A DNA stretch of 64,000 nt from Fragum whitleyi. Lineage: Eukaryota; Mollusca; Bivalvia; Cardiida; Cardiidae. The translations under genes were made by a program, and so were the position numbers. The notes below the pieces were generated by a model. That model saw nothing but the letters and a program-made list of their open reading frames with translations. It made no database searches and had not been told where the DNA came from. Positions 24,801 to 33,486 of the stretch are shown here, one piece after another (position 1 is the first letter of the stretch; each line of letters begins with the position of its first letter). Location of the stretch: positions 26,552,026 through 26,616,025 of the forward strand of contig OX411543.1 of assembly GCA_948146395.1 (NCBI GenBank). The letters run 5' to 3'.

Positions 24801-27800
24801 TTTCTTATACTTGTCAATTTCACTGTTACAACTAGTGATCTGCAACTTTTTTGAAATTAGTCATGTCTAAAATTTTATCTTTTTTTTGGTGGAATATCAA
24901 GAAAAATTGGAAGATCAACATTTGATTTATTCACTGCTTTACTCCTTAAAATCTTCACAATTTTTCATTTAGAAAATAGGTAATTGTTTGTTGTTAGGTT
25001 ACCTGAGTACAAAGTGCTCAAGGTGAGCTTTTGTGGTTAGGGGGATGTCCCTCGTGCCAGGTCCGTCACCTGTCATCATTATCTAACTTGTATGCACTTT
25101 AGTAGCCTCATTTTTGTCTTGATGAAACTCCAGAAGAGTTTGAAATTTGGTCAACGTGGGTAAAAAACTATGTCACAGGGTCAAATCTTAGTAATCATTG
25201 TATGCATTCAAAGGGCCACATTTTTTTGCCACATCAACCTTAGATTTGGTCAGAATGATTGTCTTGATGAAATCTGAGAATGAATTTGAAATTGGGTCAA
25301 CTGGTGCCAAAATCTAGGTCAGGGGGTCAATTTTAGGAAAACATTGTATGCACTCTAGAAGCCAGATATTTTGCCAAATCAGCCTGAAAAGGGTTGTATA
25401 GAAACAACAGCATTGTTTAAATTAGTGATCATTTATCAATCTTTTTTTTCAAAACCTACATTAAACAAGTTTTAGACAGTTCATTCAGGTAGACCTTGTC
25501 AAGTAAGATCAATTGATCTTTCATTTCTTGAACCACAAAAGCTTTATTTCACGAGTGGCTCCACAACTAGTGAATATATAGCTTTTCTTATCCACTCAGT
25601 GAAATATAAATCAATCTTACTAAGAAACAAAGGTTTATCCTCTATAATGGTTTAAACCTCTATTAATGTTTTTCACAGAGGATGTTGTTTTACCACAAAA
25701 GGTTCAGGAAGCCATGCAGATGCAGGTGGAGGCAGAGAGAAAAAAGAGGGCCGCTATTTTAGAATCAGAAGGTAAGATGCAGAGGCCTGGATAAGAGGTG
25801 GGGGGATTGTTGTTTGAAAATTCTTTATTGTTAATTCTAAAAAAATGCTATGTTGTAGGCACTCAATCAAATCATTGAGACAATTTCAATAGGGTTTTTT
25901 GCAATTTTGATATTCATAGAAAATGGTGTCTTATATCAGTATCAGTTTTGGTAGAAATATATCCTTGGCAAGCTGTATAAATTGATTAACATATTCTCTT
26001 TCTCACATTAACAATATTCTTTAGGTTAAAATCAAATTTTTGAAAAGTTCTGATGACAGAATTACTGTAGAAACTTGCGTTAGATGTTGTGGTGATGACA
26101 TCATTTAAAAAGTGATCTTACATGTGTAAGACAAGGATATCTCTGATGGCTGTTTGTAATAGAAGCAGAGCTCGTGTCTGACTCTTAAACCAGGGTTTTG
26201 ACCCCACAAAATTTCCTGCAGGGGGTAATTTTGACAAACTGAATTTCCAGTGGTGCAACCTAAGCAATATAAAAGATTATGGAGATCATTTGATTTCTTC
26301 ATTCTATTACAAAAGATATATATAAATGATACAATATGAACAATAATGTGTGTCTACACTTATTGTTTATGTCGTTTCAGTTATATAGGTTACTAAAAGT
26401 TTTCATGTTTGTCTCTTTTTTGACCCCTTCAAAACCAGTTTGATCTACAGAATTTTATGGTCAAAGGGTCAATGACTCCCTGATTTAAAAAGTTAGCACA
26501 AGTCATGAGAAGACAATCAGAGCTTTGTGAGAAAATGGTTTTCATTTTTACATAAAACACCATGAACTAACTGTTATAATATTTCATGCAATACTTCAGG
26601 TATAAGGGAAGCAGATATTAATGTGGCAGAGGGAAAGAAGCAGGCAAGAATTCTCAATTCAGAGGCTTTCAGAAATGAACAGATAAATCAAGCTCAGGGT
26701 AAGTCCATATCATAATTGTAGTTTAACTCATGTGTGACTTTTCCAACCATTTTATTTGTGTTAAGTCGATGACCAGCCTGCTCTGTGTTAAGGATAACAA
26801 AACGGTACAAACTGTTTGCAAATTATACCCTGCATTTTGTGCAAAGCGGGGTAAAAATTTGCCAACAGTTTGCACTGTTTTGTTAGCCTGAATGCAGGGT
26901 TTTGTCATATATAACATAGGGGCAAATTTGTTCCTGTTTTATATGAACGATTATATGTCATACAAAATGATGAAACTATAGCTTGAAAAAGCTATAGTTA
27001 CAACGTTTTGCTGGCTCACTCCAGATATGATAATTTGGTTTTCATACTGTACTGAACATGGTTAGTATATCTTTGCTGATAAGGTAGTGGGGTCAGACCA
27101 ATTTCTCAATTCCTTGACAATGGACCATCACTTGATCTTGTAGGTGACCCATGTGAGACACTTTGTTATCTGTAAAAAGTTAAGGCGCTGTCCAACAGTG
27201 TATCTTCAAAAACTGATCAAAGTGCTCATAGTGCACAGGGTGGAAGGCTTTTGACTCAAAAGTTTGTGTTTGAATTATTTCAATTTTGGCCAATGGCAGG
27301 AAAGTGAAATAAAACTTACTTTATGCAGAACAATTAAAAACAAAATAAAAAAGATGAAAACATTTGAGCATGTGCATGACATTTCAAACAAAAGTGCCCA
27401 ATGCAAAGACTTTGGCCAGTCTGTGCATCCACACAGTCTGACCACAGTCTTTACTTTGCTCCTTATAGGCAGATAAGAGTTACATTTGTTAGAGTGAGAT
27501 GAAATGTCTCACTGAATGAGATTTTTAAGACATCACAATCAACGATTTTTGATAATCTAAGTGAAATAATTCGTTGACGTCAAGACTACTCTTTGGAGCT
27601 ATTGCAAAGCAAGCTTTGATTCGTCATTTAGAATTCATTAGATTCTTGATCTCGTTCTTACGAAGGCATCTAAGGTATCAAAGAATCTTTAAACAGCCAG
27701 GTTTTCCAATTGTACTGTGTGACTGTCTAGGCTACTCATTGGTTGCAACTCACCCACATGTCAAATTTATGGAAATGTCACACACCGGCTCAATTTTGAG

Positions 27801-30800
27801 ATATAGTACCACCCTTGCATGTGTACTAACATGCAAATTGTAGATTTGGATATTGCTTGAGCAACCACGTCTATTAAGCGACCAATTCTATTAAGCAACC
27901 ATAATGAGAAGTCCCTTCGCCGTAAGCAAAATCTCTGAAAAGAGGACATTCTTAACGAAAAATTTGTTGTTATTGAATCTTATGATAATGGAGCCAATTA
28001 GAATCGTCTCAATAAGACGATTCTAATGGGTTCAAACATCGTAGGATTCAGTATGTTGACCGACAATCTATAAATGCTAACAAAATGAACACTCAGATTA
28101 ATCATATTTTGTATTAAGTGACTATTCACATAAACAACTGCTTTTTGGTGGTCCTCTTAGTGGTAGCTGAACATATGTTTTACTATATTATTTACACTAT
28201 TGTATATGTTTTTGCATCCTGAAGGCAGGACATCTGCCAAGGCTGTGTATACATAAACATGTTTTACTAGGATAACTCAATCATGATGTGTACTATTGTA
28301 GGAGAGGCTCAGGCCCTGATAGCCAAAGCTAAGGCTCAGGCAGTATCTATACAGACTGTGGCAACAGCTTTATCACAACAGGTAATGCAACTTACATATG
28401 AGCCTGTGCGTGAGATTTCCAACAATTTGAAATGTTCATGACATGTAACATTGAGCTGTGTAGACAGCCACATACTGTAAATGTAGATTTACCTGATGGT
28501 CTTCAGATACCTTGAGACCTTATCTATCAACTAAGCGCATAGTGAAGACTCTGGTCAGACTGTGCGGATGCACAGGCTGGTCAGAGTCTTTGCTTTGCCC
28601 ATATTTGAAATTGTTGGAAATCTCATGCACAGGCTCATTTTGAACCTTACCATTCCCACAGACAGGTACAAGCAAACGTAGGTTCAGATCAAACTGCTCT
28701 TCAAGGAGTAGTTTGATCAGGTTGTATAGTGTTTGTATTTCAATTCGACAATCTCTCTTATTATGGTAGTACAGTATTCTTGCTCAAGCCCCCATGTCTA
28801 TTAAGCGACCATTTTTATCAAGCGACTATTTTCAAAACCCCTTCTGTAAATCAAAATATCTAGAAAAAGATGTGCTGTTTGTCTAATTATTTTTGAAAAT
28901 GAATTCTATGGTGTAGAAACTCACCAGAATCATCAAAATTACTGATTTTTCCCCAATAACATGCATATTTAAAGTTACATTTCTTATTAAACAAATGTGT
29001 ATTAAGCCACCATTTTCTTAAACAACCACTTTTTTTGTGGTCCCCTTAATGGTCGCTCAATACAATTTTAACTGTAGATCATTGTAGATCACTGGTGGTA
29101 TCCCTTGACATACAACAGGACAGAGAGTCTCTGTACTTAACCCTTTACTGTTTAATCCCTGCTTTTTACGTGCTTGTGATTTTATGATTGAGAAAACATT
29201 GTGAGAAAAGAAGAAATTGCTTCTGACAAGCAATTTCTTCTTTTTCCACACTATTTTCTACCCTACTGAATGGTTATTTTTCAAATTAAATCCACTTTAA
29301 ATTTTCGTCTGCAAAAACTTTGAATTTGGACAAGTCCAAAATTTTGTAAAACAGGAAAGGGTTAAAACACTATTTGCCTGCAAAATTATCATTGTTGAGC
29401 AAGTTCTAAAACAAGAAAGGTGAATCTAAGAAAAAAAATCTCTTCAACAGTCATTAAAGTTCCATTAAATGTAAGTCTTCGTATGTCATATGTGCATTGC
29501 TTCTGACAAGATCATTATGTTGTACCACTTTCAAGGTCATCAGTCAAGGTCATTTACCAAGGTCAAATATATGATATTTCTAAAAAAAAAAAAAGGCCAT
29601 GACCAAGGCATTGGTTTTTATCACACTTTTCTTGTTATGTTACAGAATGGGATGAATGCTGTCTCGTTAAAAATAGCTGAACAGTATGTTAACGCCTTTG
29701 GGAACCTGGCCAAGACGTCCAACACAATTCTACTACCCTCAAATACAGGAGATATTAGTAACATGGTGGCAACAGTAAGTAGTTCTAGTCCATTATATAT
29801 TGTCAGCGCCACCATTACCTCATAACTACAGCTTGAAGAAAAAAAGCTTTCTTCAAGCTGTAGTTAAAGAGTTTCAATCAATCCACATCTTTAACTTTTA
29901 TCCTGCTGAATTAAAAGTTAACTTCAAACCATTTGTCAATTTTCTGGGAATGTCAACAAGTCTTTCTTAACTTTTTCTTAATAATAAGTAATAAAAAATA
30001 TAATTAAAATAATACAATAGAAAGCAGGTAGTCTCATGCAGGTAGTATCATGCAGGTAGTCTCAGCAAAGATCAGACTGCATGTCAGTGCAGGCAGATCT
30101 CAGTCTGTAATGCCTATAAACGAAATGTGAACAACAGGAATATGTCATTTCATATATATATATAATACATTCTTAGTGTATTATTAGCTCCACTGGCTGA
30201 AAGCCACTGGGGCTATTGTCATGGCGTTGTGTCCGTCGTGCGTCCGTCCGTCTGTCCGTCCGTGCGTGCGTGCGTCCGGTCGTAAACTTTTCTTTAAAAA
30301 TCTTCTCCTCAGAAACTACTGGATGGATTTCAACCAAACTTCACAGGAATGATCCTTGGGTGACCCTTTTTCAAAGTTGTTCAAGAAATTTTGATCCAAT
30401 GAAAAACGTGGATTTAAGGGGCGTGGCTAATTTCCAAATATGGTAAAAAGTGAGTTTTCTCAGATTCTAATTAATGGATACCAATCAAATTTTACATGAA
30501 TGATCCTTGGGTGACCCTTTATCAGTCTACAAAAAATCATTGTGATCGGATGGAAAATATGCATTTTATGGGCAGAGGTCATTTCTCTATATGTTATATA
30601 GTGGAAACTTTGAAAATCATTTTCTCAGAATGAAATGGATAGATATCAATCAAATTTCACTGGAATGATCCTTGAGTACCCCTTTATCAGTTTACAAAAA
30701 ATCATTGTGATCAGATGGAAAATATGCATTTTATGGGCAGAGGTCATTTCTCTATATGTTATATAGTGGAAACTTTGAAAATCATTTTCTCAGAATGAAA

Positions 30801-32943
30801 TGGATAGATATCAATCAAATGTCACTGGAATGATCCTTGAGTGACCCTTTATCAGTCTACAAAAAATCATTGTGATCGGATGGAAAATATGCATTTTATG
30901 GGCAGAGGTCATTTCTCTATATGTTATATAGTGGAAACTTTGAAAATCATTTTCTCAGAATCTAATTTTTGGATTTCAGCCAAATTTCACCGGAATGATC
31001 CTTGAGTGACCCATTATCAGTCTACCAAAAATTATTGTGATTGGATGGAAAATATGTATTTTATGGTCAGAGGTCATTTCTCTATATGATATATAGTTGA
31101 AACTTTGAAAATCATTTTCAACATCAGTAGAACCCAAAATATGTAAAAATCAAAACTTTTATTGCTTTTACAAGAATTTCAAGCCTGTGGAGCGACTCAA
31201 GCCATTCATGGCTTTCTAGTATGAAAAAAAATATCTAACGAGGTTGGGAGAATTGAAAATTGGCGAGGCTCTGCCAAGACAATTATTAATTCTCACAACC
31301 GAGTTTGATATTTTTTTCATACAATACACTAAGTATGTATTATATTTATCTTATAACCTATATATGTCTTGTTTTTGTAAATGTTTCTTACCGAAATGCA
31401 AGATTCTTAAAATAACCGCATTATATCAATGTTCCAAAAATAACTATGTGATATCATAAAAAATATCATATGGGGTGTTATCATACTGATATTTGTATTG
31501 TTATAAGATAAATTCATTTATCAATGAATGGTGATTGAATAGTGTGAGTATACAGAGTAAACTGCCCTGCATTCAGCATCTCTAAATGTTTTGCAAAAGT
31601 TTTGAGATGATACCCCGCTTTGCATGTACACATACATGCAAAGCGAGGTATCATTTCAAAAACATTTTGCTAACTTTTTCATCCTGAATGCAGGGCAGGT
31701 TATTTGCAGTGTTTCAATCTTAACCTTTTTATTGAGTGTGGTGTATTTTCTAGGTTGAAAATATTCAATTCATTAATCATTTTAATCACAGGTTAATCAG
31801 TATTATGTATGAAAATTTCTTTTGTACAAAAAAAAGGAGAAAAATATAATTTGCAGAAAGTATGTGCATATTCAATAAGGTCATAGGCTTAAACTTATTA
31901 AGGCATTTTGTGAAAATTTGCCCTTAAGGCAAGTAAAGCTTATGTGATTAACAAATGCCATCACAGACTGACCATTTCTTAAAATACTACTTATGTGATC
32001 TTGTAGAAAGCTTTGAGTTTGTGTCCCTTTTTTCTATGTACTGAAGTCAAATGTGGCAGTCGTAGTGGACTTGGTAGCTCATCTAGCTTTCAATGATGGG
32101 TCCTGGGTTTGATCCACTTTGTAGCCTACAGCCTTAATGATGAAGAGTAACCAAAATGTTAATTATATAACTTAATTCAAGCTGTACATACAACAATCTA
32201 ACTGTTTATCAATGATTATATTTTAGATAGGATTTTCTGATTAAGTCAATTAATGAAAGGTCTTTTGAATATGAATTTTTCCCTGTACTATACTGTTCCT
32301 GGATCTTACGCTCCTCTGCTTTTATTTTTGAGAAAATATTATCGAAAAAGAAGAAATTGTCTGTGGTAAAAAAAGAAATAACCTTGAACATGTATTCCTG
32401 CATTTGGCAAAACATTTCTACCGCATTGGATGGTTTCTTTTCAAATTGCAATCACTCTTCAATTTCATCTGCAACCTTTTTCAATTAACCCTTTGCTGTT
32501 TAATCCCTGCTTTTTACGTGCCTGTGATTTTATGATTGAGAAAACATTGTGAAAAAGAAGAAATTGCTTCTGACAAGCAATTTCTTCTTTTTCCACACTA
32601 TTTTCTACCCTACTGAATGGTTATTTTCAAATTAAATCCATTTTAAATTTTCGTCTGCAAAACCTTTGAATTTGGACAGCTCCAAAATTTTGTAAAACAG
32701 GAAAGGGTTAAGACCAGTTTGAAAATGGAAAATCTGGAAAGTATAACTGTATATTGTTTGTCTTTGCAGGCTATGAGTATATACAAGAATGTATCTGAAG
32801 TTGACACTACAGGATCTACATCAGGTGAACCCGTGGATGTAAAAAAATTGGAACAAGAACTATTTGACATTAATAAATCATTAAATATTGAAACAGGCAG
32901 TCATATAGACAGTACTAAAAGTACCGACAAACCAAAGTCTTGA
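12764..32943 (+). CDS. STOML2: Stomatin-like protein 2, mitochondrial (complete, 11 exons)
   Basis: Joined exons 12764-12805, 16209-16418, 18665-18764, 19927-19985, 20889-21021, 24246-24302, 25679-25771, 26600-26698, 28302-28381, 29646-29774 and 32770-32943 give 1176 bp and 391 residues in one frame, all with GT-AG introns. Residues 1-14 are basic (MLRTISRRNFHKLK), a mitochondrial presequence start. The SPFH/PHB domain begins at IVPQQEAW (63-70) and runs to about 235, followed by an Ala/Glu/Lys helical region to about 290 and a conserved NTILLPSNTGDIS block (314-326). Known family role: a cardiolipin-binding inner-membrane scaffold that stabilises prohibitin and respiratory assemblies. Human STOML2 has 356 residues; the extra length here is in the N-terminal linker. 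Residues 85-118 differ notably from the usual family sequence, so a divergent paralogue is possible. Confidence 0.93.
13066..14101. mobile_element. Inverted-repeat DNA element with 12-bp target duplication
   Basis: The identical 12-mer 'cccatgtagctg' flanks it at 13054-13065 and 14102-14113. The ends are inverted: 'cctaaaatacgaaatggacc' at the left and its counterpart around 14070-14098 at the right, followed by further 'aaatggac' words (13079-13130, 14030-14090). It is about 1.04 kb with no transposase and contains a nested piggyBac-like MITE. The superfamily is uncertain; Mutator- or hAT-like elements make 8-11 bp duplications. Confidence 0.7.
13427..13648 (+). mobile_element. piggyBac-like MITE, copy 1 (TTAA flanked)
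   Basis: TTAA at 13423-13426 and 13649-13652. The ends are 'ccctttgctg' and 'ggaaaggg'. A central hairpin pairs 'aagaagaaattgctt' with 'aagcaatttcttctt'. Nested inside 13066-14101. TTAA duplication with CCY...GGG ends is the piggyBac hallmark; no transposase is encoded. Confidence 0.75.
14590..14790. mobile_element. Foldback MITE ('actcattggaattgtc' arms), copy 1
   Basis: 'tgtactcattggaattgtc' at 14686-14704 is mirrored by 'gattccaatgagtacac' at 14715-14731. Copy 2 is at about 18870-19010 with the same arms and the same flanking 'aatatagg', 'agaaataaagattt' words. Confidence 0.5.
15665..15775. repeat. Foldback repeat ('cagttgtaactgcc' hairpin)
   Basis: 'acagttgtaactgcct' pairs with 'aggcagttaaaact', with outer arms 'atggctcaacatg' and 'catgctgagccat'. 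A second copy is at about 16726-16797 ('acagttgtaactccct' / 'agggagttaaaactgt'). Confidence 0.5.
16209..16418 (+). CDS. STOML2: STOML2 exon 2
   Basis: Acceptor 'ttttttgcag' before 16209, donor GTAAGT at 16419, 70 codons, phase 0 to 0. It encodes a poorly conserved linker (15-58), then the hydrophobic entry IGIYIVPQQEAWIVEYFGRF and LEP that start the SPFH domain. Confidence 0.93.
16811..18071 (+). mobile_element. Pearl/HINE-like element, about 7 units of 160 bp
   Basis: It starts 'tttatacgccgccggaggcg', then a long CCGT/CCAT tract (16856-16927), then units anchored by 'gtccacttttcttgtcaacg' about every 160 bp (17090, 17250, 17411, 17572), then more diverged units, and ends 'ggcggcgtat...ggcactcttgtt'. 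The 5' 'atacgccgcc' is complementary to the 3' 'ggcggcgtat'. It lies in STOML2 intron 2. Confidence 0.7.
18665..18764 (+). CDS. STOML2: STOML2 exon 3
   Basis: 100 bp, donor GTATAT at 18765, ends phase 1. It encodes GIHFKFPFIFRVPYVQSLKE and the strand after it. 'YVQSLKE' matches the family exactly, while the surrounding residues are more divergent than in the neighbouring exons. Confidence 0.9.
18870..19010. mobile_element. Foldback MITE ('actcattggaattgtc' arms), copy 2
   Basis: 'actaattggaattgtct' and 'agacaattccaatgagtac' are adjacent inverted arms near 18927-18968. It shares flanking words with the copy at 14590-14790. It lies in STOML2 intron 3. Confidence 0.5.
19927..19985 (+). CDS. STOML2: STOML2 exon 4
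   Basis: 59 bp, acceptor 'tttttttcag', donor GTAAGG. It completes the split Asp and encodes NVTLNISGVLYVKVKDPYK, the SPFH core strand pair ending in the family's DPYK. Confidence 0.93.
20889..21021 (+). CDS. STOML2: STOML2 exon 5
   Basis: 133 bp, phase 0 to 1, donor GTGAGT. It encodes ASYGVSDPEFAITQLAQTTM and RSEIGKISLDTVFRDRESLN, the best conserved stretch of the SPFH domain. Confidence 0.95.
21663..21778. repeat. Inverted repeat in STOML2 intron 5
   Basis: 'agttatagttcatttctgat' and 'tcagaatatgaactataact' are inverted around 'gcggagcgttagcggagcgc', a short direct repeat of 'agcggagcg'. Together with 'gggcgatcggtaat' near 22970 it may be the edge of a larger element. Confidence 0.4.
22062..22200 (+). 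mobile_element. tRNA-derived SINE, 3'-truncated
   Basis: The head 'agccgcgcagtgatagcgag' and B-box-like 'ccgggttcgatccc' are followed by the shared body through 'gatagcagctggaggctagg', then the match stops. It lies in STOML2 intron 5. Confidence 0.55.
24246..24302 (+). CDS. STOML2: STOML2 exon 6
   Basis: 57 bp microexon-sized piece, phase 1 to 1, encoding AINKAADAWGLDCLRYEI. Donor GTGAGT at 24303. The preceding intron is 3.2 kb and repeat-rich. Confidence 0.92.
25006..25400 (+). mobile_element. Decayed pearl-like repeat (STOML2 intron 6)
   Basis: 'gagtacaaagtgctcaaggt' resembles the 'gagcacgaagtgctcatgtg' start of the element at 33487. 'gtcaaatcttag' and 'attgtatgca(c/t)tc(a/t)a' recur about 125-145 bases apart. 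The ends are not clear. Confidence 0.35.
25679..25771 (+). CDS. STOML2: STOML2 exon 7
   Basis: 93 bp, phase 1 to 1, encoding DVVLPQKVQEAMQMQVEAER and KKRAAILESE. The MQMQVEAERKKRA run is diagnostic of stomatin-like 2. It marks the end of SPFH and the start of the long helix. Confidence 0.95.
26160..26500. repeat. Interspersed repeat ('agagctcgtgt', 'aaccagggttttgacc')
   Basis: It shares a long run of words with 38900-39262: 'cttaaaccagggttttgacc', 'ggggtcaa', 'tataaaagattat', 'tgtgtctacac', 'aaggggtcaatgactccc'. So this is a second copy of a roughly 340-bp repeat of unknown type. It lies in STOML2 intron 7. Confidence 0.5.
26600..26698 (+). CDS. STOML2: STOML2 exon 8
   Basis: 99 bp, phase 1 to 1, encoding IREADINVAEGKKQARILNS and EAFRNEQINQAQ. 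Donor GTAAGT at 26699. It continues the coiled-coil helix. Confidence 0.94.
26777..26900. mobile_element. Foldback MITE ('gccctgcgttcagg' family)
   Basis: 'acggtacaaactgtttgcaa' is mirrored by 'ttgccaacagtttgcactgt'. The ends resemble 'cctg..' / '..cagg'. Related copies are at 31564-31697, 48711-48876, 49221-49354, 51442-51568 and 57261-57398. It lies in STOML2 intron 8. Confidence 0.55.
27849..28185. mobile_element. Foldback MITE ('ttaagcgacca' family)
   Basis: The arms contain 'ttgagcaaccacgtctatta' at the left and 'ggtcctcttagtggtagc' at the right. The centre pairs 'agaatcgtctc' with 'gagacgattct' type words (here 'aagacgattctaat'). It lies in STOML2 intron 8. Confidence 0.5.
28302..28381 (+). 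CDS. STOML2: STOML2 exon 9
   Basis: 80 bp, phase 1 to 0, encoding EAQALIAKAKAQAVSIQTVA and TALSQQ. Acceptor 'actattgtag'. A foldback MITE starts 19 bp after its donor. Confidence 0.92.
28400..28636. mobile_element. Foldback MITE ('gagcctgtg' family), copy 2
   Basis: 'gagcctgtgcgtgagatttc' at 28400 is mirrored by 'gaaatctcatgcacaggctc' ending at 28636, with a central 'actctggtcagactgtg' / 'cacaggctggtcagagt' hairpin. It starts 19 bp after the exon 9 donor. Confidence 0.65.
28772..29074. mobile_element. Foldback MITE ('ttaagcgacca' family) with TA target duplication
   Basis: TA at 28770-28771 and 29075-29076. The ends are 'cagtattcttgctcaagc' and 'caattttaactg'. It is 303 bp, with an inner 'attaagcgaccat' and matching 'atggtcgctcaata'. 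It lies in STOML2 intron 9. Confidence 0.65.
29141..29361 (+). mobile_element. piggyBac-like MITE, copy 2 (TTAA flanked)
   Basis: TTAA at 29137-29140 and 29362-29365. It has the same ends and the same hairpin core as 13427-13648 ('gaagaaattgcttctgacaa'). It lies in STOML2 intron 9. Confidence 0.75.
29646..29774 (+). CDS. STOML2: STOML2 exon 10
   Basis: 129 bp, phase 0 to 0, encoding NGMNAVSLKIAEQYVNAFGN then LAKTSNTILLPSNTGDISNM. The NTILLPSN block is the conserved C-terminal signature of the family. Confidence 0.95.
29822..29866. repeat. Near-perfect hairpin in STOML2 intron 10
   Basis: 'taactacagcttgaagaaa' pairs with 'tttcttcaagctgtagtta'. Similar 'actacagcttga' hairpins occur at 26977-27003, 44284-44310 and (variant) 7523-7560. 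Confidence 0.6.
30184..31221 (+). mobile_element. Pearl/HINE-like element, about 4 units
   Basis: Same family as 846-2571: start 'ttagctccactggctgaaag', CCGT/CGTG tract at 30234-30275, the same leader, then units anchored by 'tttcactggaatgatccttg' and 'gtggaaactttgaaaatcat', and a unique tail ending near 'gccattcatggctttc'. It lies in STOML2 intron 10. Confidence 0.7.
31222..31410. mobile_element. Foldback repeat ('cgaggttgggagaattg'), copy 1
   Basis: 'tatgaaaaaaaatatctaac' and 'gatatttttttcatacaata' are inverted around 'aattggcgaggctctgcc'. The opposite-strand copy is at about 40110-40320. Confidence 0.55.
31564..31697. mobile_element. Foldback MITE ('gccctgcattcag' family)
   Basis: 'gccctgcattcag' at 31564 is mirrored by 'cctgaatgcagggc' ending at 31697. 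The centre pairs 'accccgctttgcatgta' with 'tacatgcaaagcgaggt'. Confidence 0.7.
32055..32115 (+). repeat. tRNA-like SINE remnant
   Basis: 'gtagtggacttggtagctca' (A-box-like) and 'cctgggtttgatccac' (B-box-like) are spaced as in a tRNA-derived SINE head. The rest is not recognisable. It lies in STOML2 intron 10. Confidence 0.35.
32489..32707 (+). mobile_element. piggyBac-like MITE, copy 3 (TTAA flanked)
   Basis: TTAA at 32485-32488 and 32708-32711. The ends 'ccctttgctg' and 'ggaaaggg' and the 'gaagaaattgcttctgacaa' hairpin are as in copies 1 and 2. It ends 58 bp before STOML2 exon 11. Confidence 0.75.
32770..32943 (+). CDS. STOML2: STOML2 exon 11 (stop)
   Basis: 58 codons including TGA at 32941-32943. 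It opens AMSIYKNV, as in the family, then a variable hydrophilic tail. Acceptor 'tctttgcag'. A piggyBac-like MITE ends 58 bp before it. Confidence 0.92.
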   Translation, partial: AMSIYKNVSEVDTTGSTSGEPVDVKKLEQELFDINKSLNIETGSHIDSTKSTDKPKS

Positions 32944-32948
32944 ATAAA
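32943..32948 (+). terminator. Poly(A) signal overlapping the STOML2 stop; second one at 33185
   Basis: The last base of the TGA stop is the first base of an AATAAA hexamer. If used, the 3' UTR would be only some 15-30 bases. Another AATAAA at 33185-33190 would give a more ordinary 3' UTR of about 260 bases and may be the true site. Confidence 0.4.
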
Positions 32949-33486
32949 ATGTGTTCTTTGATTTCTTTAGCTCTAAATTAAAATATATTGCAAGTAGGTG
33001 ATCAAAATCTTGTAACTTCAGCTTGAAAAAGGTTGCCCACCTATGATATGAAATGAATTTTTTTATGAGTTCTATTCATACAATTTGTGCCCAGTCACTA
33101 TCTGAAACTTTGGGGTGAGAAATATTTCTGTGTTAGACTGGAAAGGCTGACTTCATACAAAATATTCCTGGTTACAGCATCTTGAATAAAAGTTCTTAAA
33201 ATTGACTCTTCTCAAAATTTGCCTGCCTATAAATATAGTGAGCCTCTCCTCAATCATCTTAATATATTAGTCAGCTGAGCAATCTAGGGCTATTCTGGCC
33301 CTCTTGTTTGTCAAACCCCTTATTTACAGTAAATTGGAAATTGTAGTACACCATAGTAGGAATTATTCTTCGATTTTCTCCACAAACCTTGAAACTTCCA
33401 ATTTTTACAAGCTGTAGTTATAAGGTTTTAGAAGAAAACCCACAAGCTATAGCTATTAAGTTAAGGTACCTCACAAACAGCTTGCT
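32949..33486 (+). other. STOML2 3' flank, no further gene seen
   Basis: It includes a second AATAAA at 33185 and a pearl-family 3' terminus ('ggccctcttgttt' ending 33310), a remnant of an element whose body is missing. Confidence 0.4.
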
